Assembly (NCBI GenBank): GCA_045568635.1
Contig: JBJLAO010000003.1
Span: 186,001-250,000, forward strand
Direction of reading: 5' to 3'
From: MedAcidi-G1 sp000817085
GTDB lineage: Bacteria > Actinomycetota > Acidimicrobiia > Acidimicrobiales > MedAcidi-G1
DNA: 64,000 nt
The notes under the pieces are model-generated. The model saw only the letters and a program-made list of their open reading frames with translations, had not been told where the DNA came from and did no database searches. Shown piece after piece: positions 8,478 through 16,105 of the stretch (positions within the stretch are counted from its first letter, which is position 1; every line of letters begins with the position of its first letter). A program made the position numbers and the translations under genes.

Positions 8478-10019
8478 ATGACCGATCAGACCCCACGTAG
8501 AAGAGCAGGAGGAAGAGAAGCTCGAAGAGCCGCCCGAGAAGAATCTACGACTGTTTCAACTCCTTATTTAATCCGTAGTATCCCACCCTATGAAATAATG
8601 TCAGAAGAGGGTCTTCAAATAATTGAGAATAATGCTGACATTATTCTTGAAGAGATAGGAATTGATTTTCGCGATTATCCCTCCTCTTTGGAATTATTTA
8701 AAAATGCCGGAGCAAGTGTTGATGGAGAGCGTGTTCGATTTCCTAAAGGTATGTGCAGAGAGATAGTAACCAAGTCTGCACCTTCTTCATACATACAACA
8801 TGCACGTAACCCTTCGAATAACGTTCAAGTTGGAGGAGATGCGACTGTATTAGTACCAGCTTATGGATCCCCTTTTGCATTCGATTTAGATAACGGCCGC
8901 CGTTACGCAAATATCGAAGATTTTAGAAATTTTGTGAAGCTCGCATATATGAGTCCACACTTACACCATTCAGGTGGAACTATTGTAGAACCTGTAGATA
9001 TACCTGTCAGCAAAAGGCACCTTGATATGGTTTATTCACATTTGAAATATAGTGACAAGCCTTTTATGGGTTCAGTTACTGCACCCGAAAGAGCTCAAGA
9101 TTCTGTTGCCTTAGCAGAAATGGTTTTTGGTGATGGATTCTTAGATCAAAATACAGTAATGACAAGCCTTATTAATGCTTCGTCTCCCATGTGTTGGGAC
9201 GCATCAATGCTCGGAGCAGCAGAGGTTTACGCTCGTTCGAATCAAGCAACAGTTATTAGTCCCTTTATAGTCGCAGGCGCCATGGCACCTGTGACAGTTG
9301 CTGGGGTCGCTGCTCAAACTCTTGCAGAAGCACTGGCAGGTATGACTTTTATCCAACTGATCAATCCTGGGGCACCTACCGTATTTGGATCTTTTGCGAT
9401 GTCAATGTCCATGCAAACGGGTGCACCAACTTTTGGTACTCCTGAACCCGCTCTTATCTTGTACACAGTGGCTGCGCTGGCGCGTCGTCTGGGTGTGCCG
9501 TTTCGCTCCGGAGGGAATCTTTGTGCTTCAAAAATACCTGATGCACAAGCTGCTTCTGAAAGTATCTCTACCTTTATTCCAGCTATTTTGGGAGGTGTTA
9601 ATTTCATGCTCCATTCAGCTGGCTGGCTGGAAGGTGGACTTGCTATGGGCTACGAGAAATTTATTATTGATGCAGATCAATGTGGTTTGGCAGCAAGTTT
9701 CGTAAAAGGCGTAGATCTTTCTGAAAATGGACAAGCTTTAGATGCTATTAAAGAGACAGGACCTGGACAACATTTCTTAGGTTCCGAACACACTCTGAAA
9801 AACTTCGAAACAGCTTTCGCTGTCTCTGATATCGCAAACAATGACTCATACGAACAGTGGTCTGAAGAAGGCAGTCTAGATGCTGCTCAAAGAGCAAACA
9901 CTATTTGGAAAAAAATGCTAAATGACTATGAACCGCCCCCTCTTGATGAAGCAATAGATGAAGCCATGCTCGATTTCATAGCAAAACGAAAAGACGAATT
10001 ACCAGATGAGTTCGCTTAG
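8478..10019 (+). CDS. MttB-superfamily methylamine:corrinoid methyltransferase, non-pyrrolysine (glycine betaine type)
   Basis: A 513-residue member of the trimethylamine methyltransferase superfamily. It has the characteristic LAGMTFIQLINPGAPTVFG, GTPEPAL and SKIPDAQAASE segments and a C-terminal lineage-typical LDEAIDEAMLDF. Archaeal MttB reads an in-frame UAG as pyrrolysine; this gene is one uninterrupted frame without internal TAG, so it belongs with the non-pyrrolysine branch that includes glycine betaine methyltransferase MtgB. The likely reaction is glycine betaine plus Co(I) corrinoid to dimethylglycine plus methyl-Co. Context (betaine-type binding protein, dimethylglycine dehydrogenase, sarcosine oxidase) supports betaine, but other quaternary amines such as carnitine, proline betaine or choline are possible. 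The first 22 residues are Arg-rich (RRRAGGREARRAAR), an extension ahead of the fold. Confidence 0.87.
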   Translation: MTDQTPRRRAGGREARRAAREESTTVSTPYLIRSIPPYEIMSEEGLQIIENNADIILEEIGIDFRDYPSSLELFKNAGASVDGERVRFPKGMCREIVTKSAPSSYIQHARNPSNNVQVGGDATVLVPAYGSPFAFDLDNGRRYANIEDFRNFVKLAYMSPHLHHSGGTIVEPVDIPVSKRHLDMVYSHLKYSDKPFMGSVTAPERAQDSVALAEMVFGDGFLDQNTVMTSLINASSPMCWDASMLGAAEVYARSNQATVISPFIVAGAMAPVTVAGVAAQTLAEALAGMTFIQLINPGAPTVFGSFAMSMSMQTGAPTFGTPEPALILYTVAALARRLGVPFRSGGNLCASKIPDAQAASESISTFIPAILGGVNFMLHSAGWLEGGLAMGYEKFIIDADQCGLAASFVKGVDLSENGQALDAIKETGPGQHFLGSEHTLKNFETAFAVSDIANNDSYEQWSEEGSLDAAQRANTIWKKMLNDYEPPPLDEAIDEAMLDFIAKRKDELPDEFA

Positions 10020-10020
10020 T

Positions 10021-10036
10021 ATCCCACATTATGGGA
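10021..10036. promoter_or_regulatory. Candidate IclR operator site C
   Basis: ATCCCACATTATGGGA matches the TTCC-N8-GGAA pattern with one change per arm. It contains a near-perfect 15-base dyad, TCCCACATTATGGGA (10022-10036). It begins 2 bases after the stop of the MttB-type gene and lies 20 bases from site D, about two helical turns, so two dimers could bind the same face of DNA. Confidence 0.45.
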
Positions 10037-10040
10037 ATCT

Positions 10041-10056
10041 TTCCCGCTTTGTGGTA
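10041..10056. promoter_or_regulatory. Candidate IclR operator site D
   Basis: TTCCCGCTTTGTGGTA keeps the TTCC-N8-GG(A/T)A layout. With flanks it shares TTTCCCGC...TGG...AAAAG with site B before the corrinoid operon. It lies 52 bases before the formate-THF ligase start, suggesting that fhs has its own promoter under the same regulator rather than only read-through. Confidence 0.5.
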
Positions 10057-10108
10057 AAAGAGTTAAAATAATAATCTCATAAATCGAATTCTAGTGGAGT
10101 AAAAGAAA

Positions 10109-11806
10109 ATGTCTTTTCCGTCAGATTTAGAAATTGCACGTAAAGCAGAACTAAAACCATTAACGGACGTAGCTAAAGAATCAGGTATTCCTGAAGAATC
10201 TTTAGAGCTCTATGGGGAAGGTGCTGCAAAAATAAAACTTGAAGCGATTGACGCTATGGCAGATAAACCCAAAGCAAAATATGTGGTTGTGACCGCCATA
10301 ACACCGACGCCTTTAGGTGAAGGCAAAACAACAACAACTGTTGGACTAGGGCAAGGTTTCTCTCATATAGGAAAACGCGCAACTATTGCTATACGTCAAC
10401 CGTCACTCGGTCCCACTTTTGGCATTAAAGGTGGTGCTGCAGGTGGTGGATACTCACAAGTCGTTCCCATGGAGCTTTTCAACCTTCATCTAACAGGCGA
10501 CATGCATGCAGTCACCGCAGCCCACAATATGTGTTCTGCCATGCTTGACTCTCATCTTTTTCACGGTAACGAACTGGGCCTTGATATCCATAACATCACT
10601 TGGAGACGTGTAATAGATATAAACGACCGCTCTTTAAGAAATACAATGGTCGGACTGGGCGGTCGCCTGGATGGTATCCCACGTGAAACCGGTTTTGATA
10701 TTACAGCTGCTTCAGAAGTAATGGCCGCTTTAGCTTTATGTACCTCTCTGGCAGATCTGAGAGAAAGAATGGGCAGGATAGTTGTCGGATACGACAAAGC
10801 AATGACTCCAGTTACAGCTGATGATATTGAAGTAGCTGGGGCAATGACAGTTCTCTTAAAGGAAGCAATAAAACCAAATCTTATGCAAACACTTGAGGGA
10901 ACTCCTGCTCTGGTGCATTGCGGACCATTTGGAAATATTGCTACGGGCAACTCATCAATCATCGCTGACCAAATCGGAATACATACCGGTGATTTTCTCT
11001 TAACTGAAGCAGGCTTTGGGGCAGATATGGGAGCGGAACGTTTCTTCAATATAAAGTGTCGCTATTCAGGAATGGCTCCGGATGCTGCTGTTCTAGTTGC
11101 AACGGTAAGAGGGTTGAAAGCCCACTCAGGCAATCATCGAATAGTGGCAGGAAAGCCATTACCTGAAGCACTATTAGCCGAAAATCCAGATGAAGTTCAC
11201 GAAGGTGGAGCAAACCTAAGAAAACAAATCGAAAATGTTCGCATCCATGGAGTAAGCCCAGTTGTAGCGATAAATCGTTTTCCCGAAGATTATGATGCCG
11301 ACTTAGAAGCAATCGCGGAAATAGCTGAAGAGTGTGGAGCTAGATGTGCAATAACAAATCATTTTTCTCAAGGCGGGGAAGGTGCTAGTGAGTTAGCAGA
11401 AGCAGTAGCCGAAGCCACTGAAGAAAAAACTAGTTTCTCAGTCTTGTATCCAGATGAAATGGACATAAAAGAAAAAATTAAAACTGTTGCGACTAAAGTC
11501 TACGGTGCTGAAAATGTTGAATTTTCAGCCGCCGCTACAAAACAAATTGATTCCTACACTGAAAATGGTTTCGGCAACCTTCCAGTATGTATAGCCAAAA
11601 CGCATCTATCTGTCTCTTCAGATGCGTCGCTGAAGGGTGCGCCCACTGGTTGGACTTTGCCCGTTCGGGAAGTTAGAGCTTCAATTGGAGCTGGTTTTGT
11701 TTACCCAATCTGTGGTGAAATGCGAACAATGCCAGGATTAGGGAAAAACCCAGCAGCAGCGAGTATAGACATTGACGAAAACGGAGAAATTGTTGGACTC
11801 AGCTGA
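10109..11806 (+). CDS. fhs: Formate-tetrahydrofolate ligase
   Basis: A 565-residue enzyme, close to the usual length, with the nucleotide-binding loop TPLGEGKTT at residues 67-75 and conserved IRQPSLGPTFGIKGGAAGGGY, LTGDMHA and LTEAGFGADMGAERF segments. It interconverts formate plus THF plus ATP with 10-formyl-THF. In a catabolic setting it can run in reverse and yield ATP from formyl-THF produced by methyl oxidation. GGAG lies nine bases before ATG. Two IclR-like dyads lie just upstream, and the MetF-like gene begins two bases after the stop. FolD, needed between methylene- and formyl-THF, is not in the window. Confidence 0.97.
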   Translation: MSFPSDLEIARKAELKPLTDVAKESGIPEESLELYGEGAAKIKLEAIDAMADKPKAKYVVVTAITPTPLGEGKTTTTVGLGQGFSHIGKRATIAIRQPSLGPTFGIKGGAAGGGYSQVVPMELFNLHLTGDMHAVTAAHNMCSAMLDSHLFHGNELGLDIHNITWRRVIDINDRSLRNTMVGLGGRLDGIPRETGFDITAASEVMAALALCTSLADLRERMGRIVVGYDKAMTPVTADDIEVAGAMTVLLKEAIKPNLMQTLEGTPALVHCGPFGNIATGNSSIIADQIGIHTGDFLLTEAGFGADMGAERFFNIKCRYSGMAPDAAVLVATVRGLKAHSGNHRIVAGKPLPEALLAENPDEVHEGGANLRKQIENVRIHGVSPVVAINRFPEDYDADLEAIAEIAEECGARCAITNHFSQGGEGASELAEAVAEATEEKTSFSVLYPDEMDIKEKIKTVATKVYGAENVEFSAAATKQIDSYTENGFGNLPVCIAKTHLSVSSDASLKGAPTGWTLPVREVRASIGAGFVYPICGEMRTMPGLGKNPAAASIDIDENGEIVGLS

Positions 11807-11807
11807 C

Positions 11808-12644
11808 ATGAAATCTACTCAACTTAAACTCTTGGATGGTATGACATACGAGTTAATTCCATTAAAAAATGTTCATGAACAAGGAGAGTACCTACCTAAA
11901 TCATCGACAATTTCTATAACTTGTTCACCGGCCAAAGATATCGAAGCAACACTTGAGCTTTGCGAAAGCTTTTTATCTAAAGGGCACACAACTATTCCAC
12001 ATTTCGCTGCGCGAATGGTTGAAAGCGAAGAACACGTGGCTCAAATTGTTAAACGCATTGAATCTCTAGGAATAGAAACAGTTTTTATAATCGGTGGAGA
12101 TGCTGACCAGCGCGGACCTTTCAATGATGCACCCGGGTTGCTTCGTTCATTTTTAGACAAAAATCCAAAAATCAAAACTGTTGGAATCGGCTCGTATCCT
12201 GATGGACACCCTTCAATACCTGAATCCGCACTAGCCGAATCTTTGATTAAGAAACAGGAAATGATTTACGAAAGCAACCTGAATGGCTACATGGCAACTC
12301 AAATGTGTTTTGAAGCAAAAACTATTTCAAGTTGGCTGAAAAATTGCAGAGAGGCAGGGGTGACGCTTCCTTGCCATTTAGGACTCCCAGGAGTTGTAGA
12401 TATGAAGAAATTGATTAATATTTCTCTTCGTTTAGGAGTTGGTGTTTCCAGTCGTTATCTGAAAAAGAACAGAAAATCAGTTTTTAAACTCCTCTCTCCT
12501 CGCGGCTACAACCCAAACAAATTGATTGTTCCAGTTTCTGATTATGCGGAAGAACTAGATATTGCTGGAATACACTGCTTCACCTTTAATGCGGTTGAAT
12601 CAACTGAAGCTTGGCGTACAAAAACTATGGAACGTTTGACCTAA
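11808..12644 (+). CDS. metF: Methylenetetrahydrofolate reductase-like protein
   Basis: A protein of 278 residues from the ATG at 11808, with the MTHFR TIM-barrel pattern: SITCSPAKDIEATLELC, TIPHFAARM, VFIIGGDADQRGPF, GSYPDGHP and CHLGLPGVVD. An alternative TTG start at 11772 overlaps fhs and is less likely, since conserved sequence begins later. It starts 2 bases after the fhs stop and is surely cotranscribed. The family interconverts 5-methyl-THF and 5,10-methylene-THF. Here the oxidative direction is attractive, because methyl-THF is the predicted product of the corrinoid system. The protein diverges from housekeeping MetF, so a pathway-specific isoform is plausible. A 10-bp inverted repeat begins at its stop codon. 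Confidence 0.85.
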   Translation: MKSTQLKLLDGMTYELIPLKNVHEQGEYLPKSSTISITCSPAKDIEATLELCESFLSKGHTTIPHFAARMVESEEHVAQIVKRIESLGIETVFIIGGDADQRGPFNDAPGLLRSFLDKNPKIKTVGIGSYPDGHPSIPESALAESLIKKQEMIYESNLNGYMATQMCFEAKTISSWLKNCREAGVTLPCHLGLPGVVDMKKLINISLRLGVGVSSRYLKKNRKSVFKLLSPRGYNPNKLIVPVSDYAEELDIAGIHCFTFNAVESTEAWRTKTMERLT

Positions 12645-12690
12645 TTTTGCGACCCGCTGGTGGTTTTCACTTCATAAGTGCGCAAAATTA
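12642..12690. repeat. 10-bp perfect inverted repeat with inner hairpin before the OYE-family gene
   Basis: TAATTTTGCG (12642-12651) and CGCAAAATTA (12681-12690) are exact reverse complements. Between them CACTT-cat-AAGTG (12668-12680) forms a second hairpin. The element starts at the stop of the metF-like gene and ends 3 bases before the next ATG, covering the place where a ribosome site should be. No T-run follows, so it looks like a translational control or operator element rather than a terminator. Confidence 0.5.
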
Positions 12691-12693
12691 GAT

Positions 12694-14817
12694 ATGAGGA
12701 AAGAATTTCCCAGACTTCTGTCCGAAGGCACTTTAGGTCCGTTGACTTTACGTAATCGAATTGTTATGCCTGCAATGGATCAAAACAATTGCACTGAAGA
12801 TGGCTTAATCAGTAACAAAACACTCCAACATTATGAAGATAGAGCAAAAGGTGGAGTTGGGCTTTTAATTCTTGAGACCTCAGCAGTGAAGTGGCCTTAC
12901 GGGGCTACTTCTAAACATCAGCCTTCCCTTTCAAGCGATGAAGTGATACCAGGACTTGAAAAACTTGCAGAACGCATTCATAAGCATGGTGCCCGTATCA
13001 TTGTCCAAGCTTGCCATCACGGCAGAATATCTGGCTTAGATATTTCCCGTGATGTGCCCGTATTAGTTCCCTCTCTTCCAATTCCTTCTTTCGATACTTT
13101 AGGCATGGTCTATAACACGACAAATGAAGAATTAATGAAGATGGCAACTCTTACTGGAGGAAAATTGCCTACTTTTAAGCCAGCTTCAGCCGAACAAATA
13201 GAAGAAATAATTGAAGCATTTGTTTCAGCGGCTTCAAGAATTAAAAAAGCGAATCTTGATGGTATTGAAATTCACGCTGCACACGGCTATTTGATTTCAA
13301 CTTTTCTTTCAAAAGCTTGGAACAAGCGTGAAGATGAGTGGGGTGGTTCTATAGAAAATAGAACAAGACTATTAAGCAAAATAGTTGAGAGGATTAGAGA
13401 AGAATGTGGGAGCAATTTTGCGATTGTTGTGAGAATAGACGGCCATGAGTACGGAATCAAAAACGGTATTACTGTAGAAGAAGCCTCTAACACAGCGGTT
13501 ATAGCTGAAAAGGCTGGGGCGGATGCGATTCACGTATCCGCAATTTCTTCGTCTGGAACCGGAGTGGGTTTTACTGAGGGGCCTTTGCCGTGGGAAAAGT
13601 GTCAATACAGCCATCTGGCTAAAACTGTTCAGTCTGCTGTGGGTATTCCAGTTATAGCTGTTGGCCGCATTGAGCCTGAAGATGGCGAAAAGCTGATTGC
13701 CGAAAATAGCTGTGAATTTGTTGCGATGGGTAGACAACTCCTTGCTGATCCTGAATTGCCTAATAAATTGACCAACAACTCTCCGGAGAAAATTCGTCCC
13801 TGTATAAATTGTTTTGTATGTGTTGCACAGAATTTTTGGAATGGTGAGCCCGTTTGTGCAGTAAATGCAAGGTTGGGTAACTATGAAGCAGAAATTGTAC
13901 TTCCACAAAAATCAAAAAATGTTGTAATAGTAGGAGGGGGGCCTGCAGGTCTTGAATGTGCTCGAGTGGCCTCAAGCCGAGGACACAAAGTAATTCTTCT
14001 GGAACAAATGAAAAGGTTGGGTGGCACCGCTTTATTTTCTTCTCTTACTACTCCTAAAAATGGGGAACTAATTAAATGGTTTGAAGCGGTTTTAGAAGAT
14101 AGTCAAGTCGAGATAAGAAAAGGTTTCCTTGCCGATAAGAAGTCAATACTGTCTTTGAATCCTGACGCTGTTGTTATAGCTACCGGATCAAAAAGTTCTA
14201 AAAGTAATATTAGAGGTTCAGACCTTCCACATGTTTTGTCGAGAGATCAACTAAGAGGTTTACTGCAGGGTTCAAAATCTTTATACCGTCATGAAAACTC
14301 AAAAACATCTAACTTCCTCTTACTGCAGATAGATAAAAAACTTGGCATTTTAAAAAATATAGAAAAAATTAGATTTCTTTCAAAATTTTGGATGCCACTA
14401 GGTAAACGCGTGACCATTATCGGCGGTGGCTTAGTCGGTATAGAATTATCACACTTTCTGTCAGAGAGAAAAAGACAAGTGACGGTTGTTGATAACAAAT
14501 CTGTCATGGCGCCCGAAATGGCACATCCACGGCGTTGGAGGACTTTACATGAAATAACTTCTTCAAATGTGGAATTGTATAACGATGTTGAAGTAGTCGA
14601 AATTAATAAGAATTCTGTTATTTGCCTAAAAGGCATGGAAGAATTCGAGATATTTTCTGATTCTGTAATCCTTGCGGAAGGAATAGAAGCGGATAAAGCA
14701 CTAAATGAAAAATTTGCTGATTTAGAAGTTGAAACTCATGTTATTGGTGATGCCGAAAGCATCGGGTACATAGAAGGGGCGATACGCTCGGGTAACAAAG
14801 TCGGACGACTTCTCTAA
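12694..14817 (+). CDS. Old-yellow-enzyme/Fe-S flavoprotein (dimethylamine dehydrogenase / 2,4-dienoyl-CoA reductase family)
   Basis: A 707-residue protein with an N-terminal FMN TIM barrel (LRNRIVMPAMD; IEIHAAHGYLISTFLS; KREDEWGGS), a [4Fe-4S] cluster motif (C-x2-C-x2-C-x11-C in CINCFVCV...VC, about residue 370), and C-terminal nucleotide-binding folds (IVGGGPAGLECA about 410; IIGGGLVGIELS about 575). This is the layout shared by trimethylamine/dimethylamine dehydrogenases, enoate reductases and FadH. The cysteine that binds FMN covalently in trimethylamine dehydrogenase (VPHC) is replaced here by methionine (MPAM), so the flavin is probably non-covalent and trimethylamine dehydrogenase activity should not be assumed. 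Position next to metF suggests an amine or one-carbon link, but a reductase of unsaturated acids is equally possible. Confidence 0.75.
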   Translation: MRKEFPRLLSEGTLGPLTLRNRIVMPAMDQNNCTEDGLISNKTLQHYEDRAKGGVGLLILETSAVKWPYGATSKHQPSLSSDEVIPGLEKLAERIHKHGARIIVQACHHGRISGLDISRDVPVLVPSLPIPSFDTLGMVYNTTNEELMKMATLTGGKLPTFKPASAEQIEEIIEAFVSAASRIKKANLDGIEIHAAHGYLISTFLSKAWNKREDEWGGSIENRTRLLSKIVERIREECGSNFAIVVRIDGHEYGIKNGITVEEASNTAVIAEKAGADAIHVSAISSSGTGVGFTEGPLPWEKCQYSHLAKTVQSAVGIPVIAVGRIEPEDGEKLIAENSCEFVAMGRQLLADPELPNKLTNNSPEKIRPCINCFVCVAQNFWNGEPVCAVNARLGNYEAEIVLPQKSKNVVIVGGGPAGLECARVASSRGHKVILLEQMKRLGGTALFSSLTTPKNGELIKWFEAVLEDSQVEIRKGFLADKKSILSLNPDAVVIATGSKSSKSNIRGSDLPHVLSRDQLRGLLQGSKSLYRHENSKTSNFLLLQIDKKLGILKNIEKIRFLSKFWMPLGKRVTIIGGGLVGIELSHFLSERKRQVTVVDNKSVMAPEMAHPRRWRTLHEITSSNVELYNDVEVVEINKNSVICLKGMEEFEIFSDSVILAEGIEADKALNEKFADLEVETHVIGDAESIGYIEGAIRSGNKVGRLL

Positions 14818-14840
14818 TTGAAATTATATCGAGGAATCAA

Positions 14841-16097
14841 ATGAAACAAGAAAACGATATCAATTCAGAAATGGGAAAACTGGTGGAAGCATCTTGGAAC
14901 CCTTTCGACCCAGATTTCCTTATAAATCCTTATCCACAGTATGAACTGCTACGTGATCAAGACCCTGTTCACCGAACAGCATTCGGAAATCTTGTTGTCA
15001 CACGTTTTGATGATGTATTTGAAGTTTTAAGAAATCCAAACACTTCTGTCGACCGTGACAATACGGCCGAGGGAATGGACAGGCCTGAGCACATAAAAAA
15101 ACTACAGGATGCATCTATGGATAGGCCCCCATCAATACTTATGCTTGATCCGCCTGAGCACACACGGCTTCGCAAACTGGTTCAAAGAACTTTCACACCT
15201 CGAGGTATTGAAAAGATGCGACATCTAACAACTGAGATAGTGGAGGACTTACTTGACCAGTTAGCTGAAAAAAGAGAAATCGATCTAATAAAAGATTTTT
15301 CCTTTGTCGTTCCTTTTGTCGTCATACATTCAATGTTGGGCCTTCCAGATGCCGACATGCTAGATGTTAGAGAGTGGTCACAAACTTTGGTGCAAACTCT
15401 CGAACCGAATATAAGTCCAGAACAGGTAGACGCAGCTATTTGGGGCGGTACTCAGTTAAACGAATACTTAACTGAAGCGCTTGCATGGAAACGAAACCAG
15501 CCTGGAGATGATCTTCTTAGTGATTTAATTGCAGTTGAGGAAGGTGGAGAAGGCCTTACTGAACCGGAACTACTTTCAATGATTTCGCTTCTTTTTGTTG
15601 CAGGTCATGAAACTACCGTCAATCTGATCGGGAATGGAACTCATTCTCTTCTAAACAGTCCTGAACAATTCAATTTAGTTCTAAACGATCCTTCTGTTGA
15701 TTCCACAATAGCGGATGAGCTTTTGCGTTTCGATAGCCCTGTACAAAATTCAGGAAGGTTGCTACTAGAGGACATGGAATTATCAGGCGTTCATGTGGAA
15801 GCTGGCGAACTGGTTTTAACTGCTCTGGGAAGCGCCAATAGAGATCCTAGATTCTGGGGTGACTCAGCCCACGTTCTTGATGTTAAAAGACAAGATGCCC
15901 CCAGACACGTCTCGTTTGGTAGTGGAGTTCATTATTGTCTCGGCGCAGCTTTAGCCAAAATGGAGGGGGAAATTGCTGTTACGAAGCTTATTAGACGTTT
16001 CCCGGAAATTTCAATTACTAGTGAACCTACATATAATTCTCGAATAATCCTTCGCGGTAGAGAGGAATTTCCAGTCGATCTAGGCTCCCCAAAATAG
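14841..16097 (+). CDS. Cytochrome P450 (bacterial soluble type) 1
   Basis: A 418-residue P450. The heme loop FGSGVHYCLGAAL places the cysteine ligand at residue 366. The oxygen-activating I-helix is seen as AGHETT, and the family's LDPPEHTRLRKLVQRTFTPR segment is intact. It has no membrane anchor, so it is a cytosolic class I enzyme needing a ferredoxin and reductase, which are not adjacent. GAGGAA lies eight bases before ATG. It follows the OYE-family gene by 23 bases and converges with the transporter operon. Substrate is unknown; related enzymes hydroxylate terpenoids, fatty acids and similar molecules. Confidence 0.93.
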   Translation: MKQENDINSEMGKLVEASWNPFDPDFLINPYPQYELLRDQDPVHRTAFGNLVVTRFDDVFEVLRNPNTSVDRDNTAEGMDRPEHIKKLQDASMDRPPSILMLDPPEHTRLRKLVQRTFTPRGIEKMRHLTTEIVEDLLDQLAEKREIDLIKDFSFVVPFVVIHSMLGLPDADMLDVREWSQTLVQTLEPNISPEQVDAAIWGGTQLNEYLTEALAWKRNQPGDDLLSDLIAVEEGGEGLTEPELLSMISLLFVAGHETTVNLIGNGTHSLLNSPEQFNLVLNDPSVDSTIADELLRFDSPVQNSGRLLLEDMELSGVHVEAGELVLTALGSANRDPRFWGDSAHVLDVKRQDAPRHVSFGSGVHYCLGAALAKMEGEIAVTKLIRRFPEISITSEPTYNSRIILRGREEFPVDLGSPK

Positions 16098-16105
16098 AGA
16101 ACCAG

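Noticed and set aside
8478..10019. Pyrrolysine-containing MttB
   Set aside because: No in-frame TAG occurs before the natural stop, and no pyl genes are in the window.
10020..10060. Intrinsic terminator after the MttB-type gene
   Set aside because: The short dyads lack a long stem and T-run and match the elements before the divergent iclR/corrinoid genes, so operator sites are a better reading.
10561..11049. 162-codon frame on the minus strand inside fhs
   Set aside because: It lies wholly opposite a highly conserved Fhs frame and shows no family similarity.
12694..14817. Annotation as trimethylamine dehydrogenase
   Set aside because: The covalent-flavin cysteine is replaced by methionine, and other OYE/Fe-S families fit equally well.
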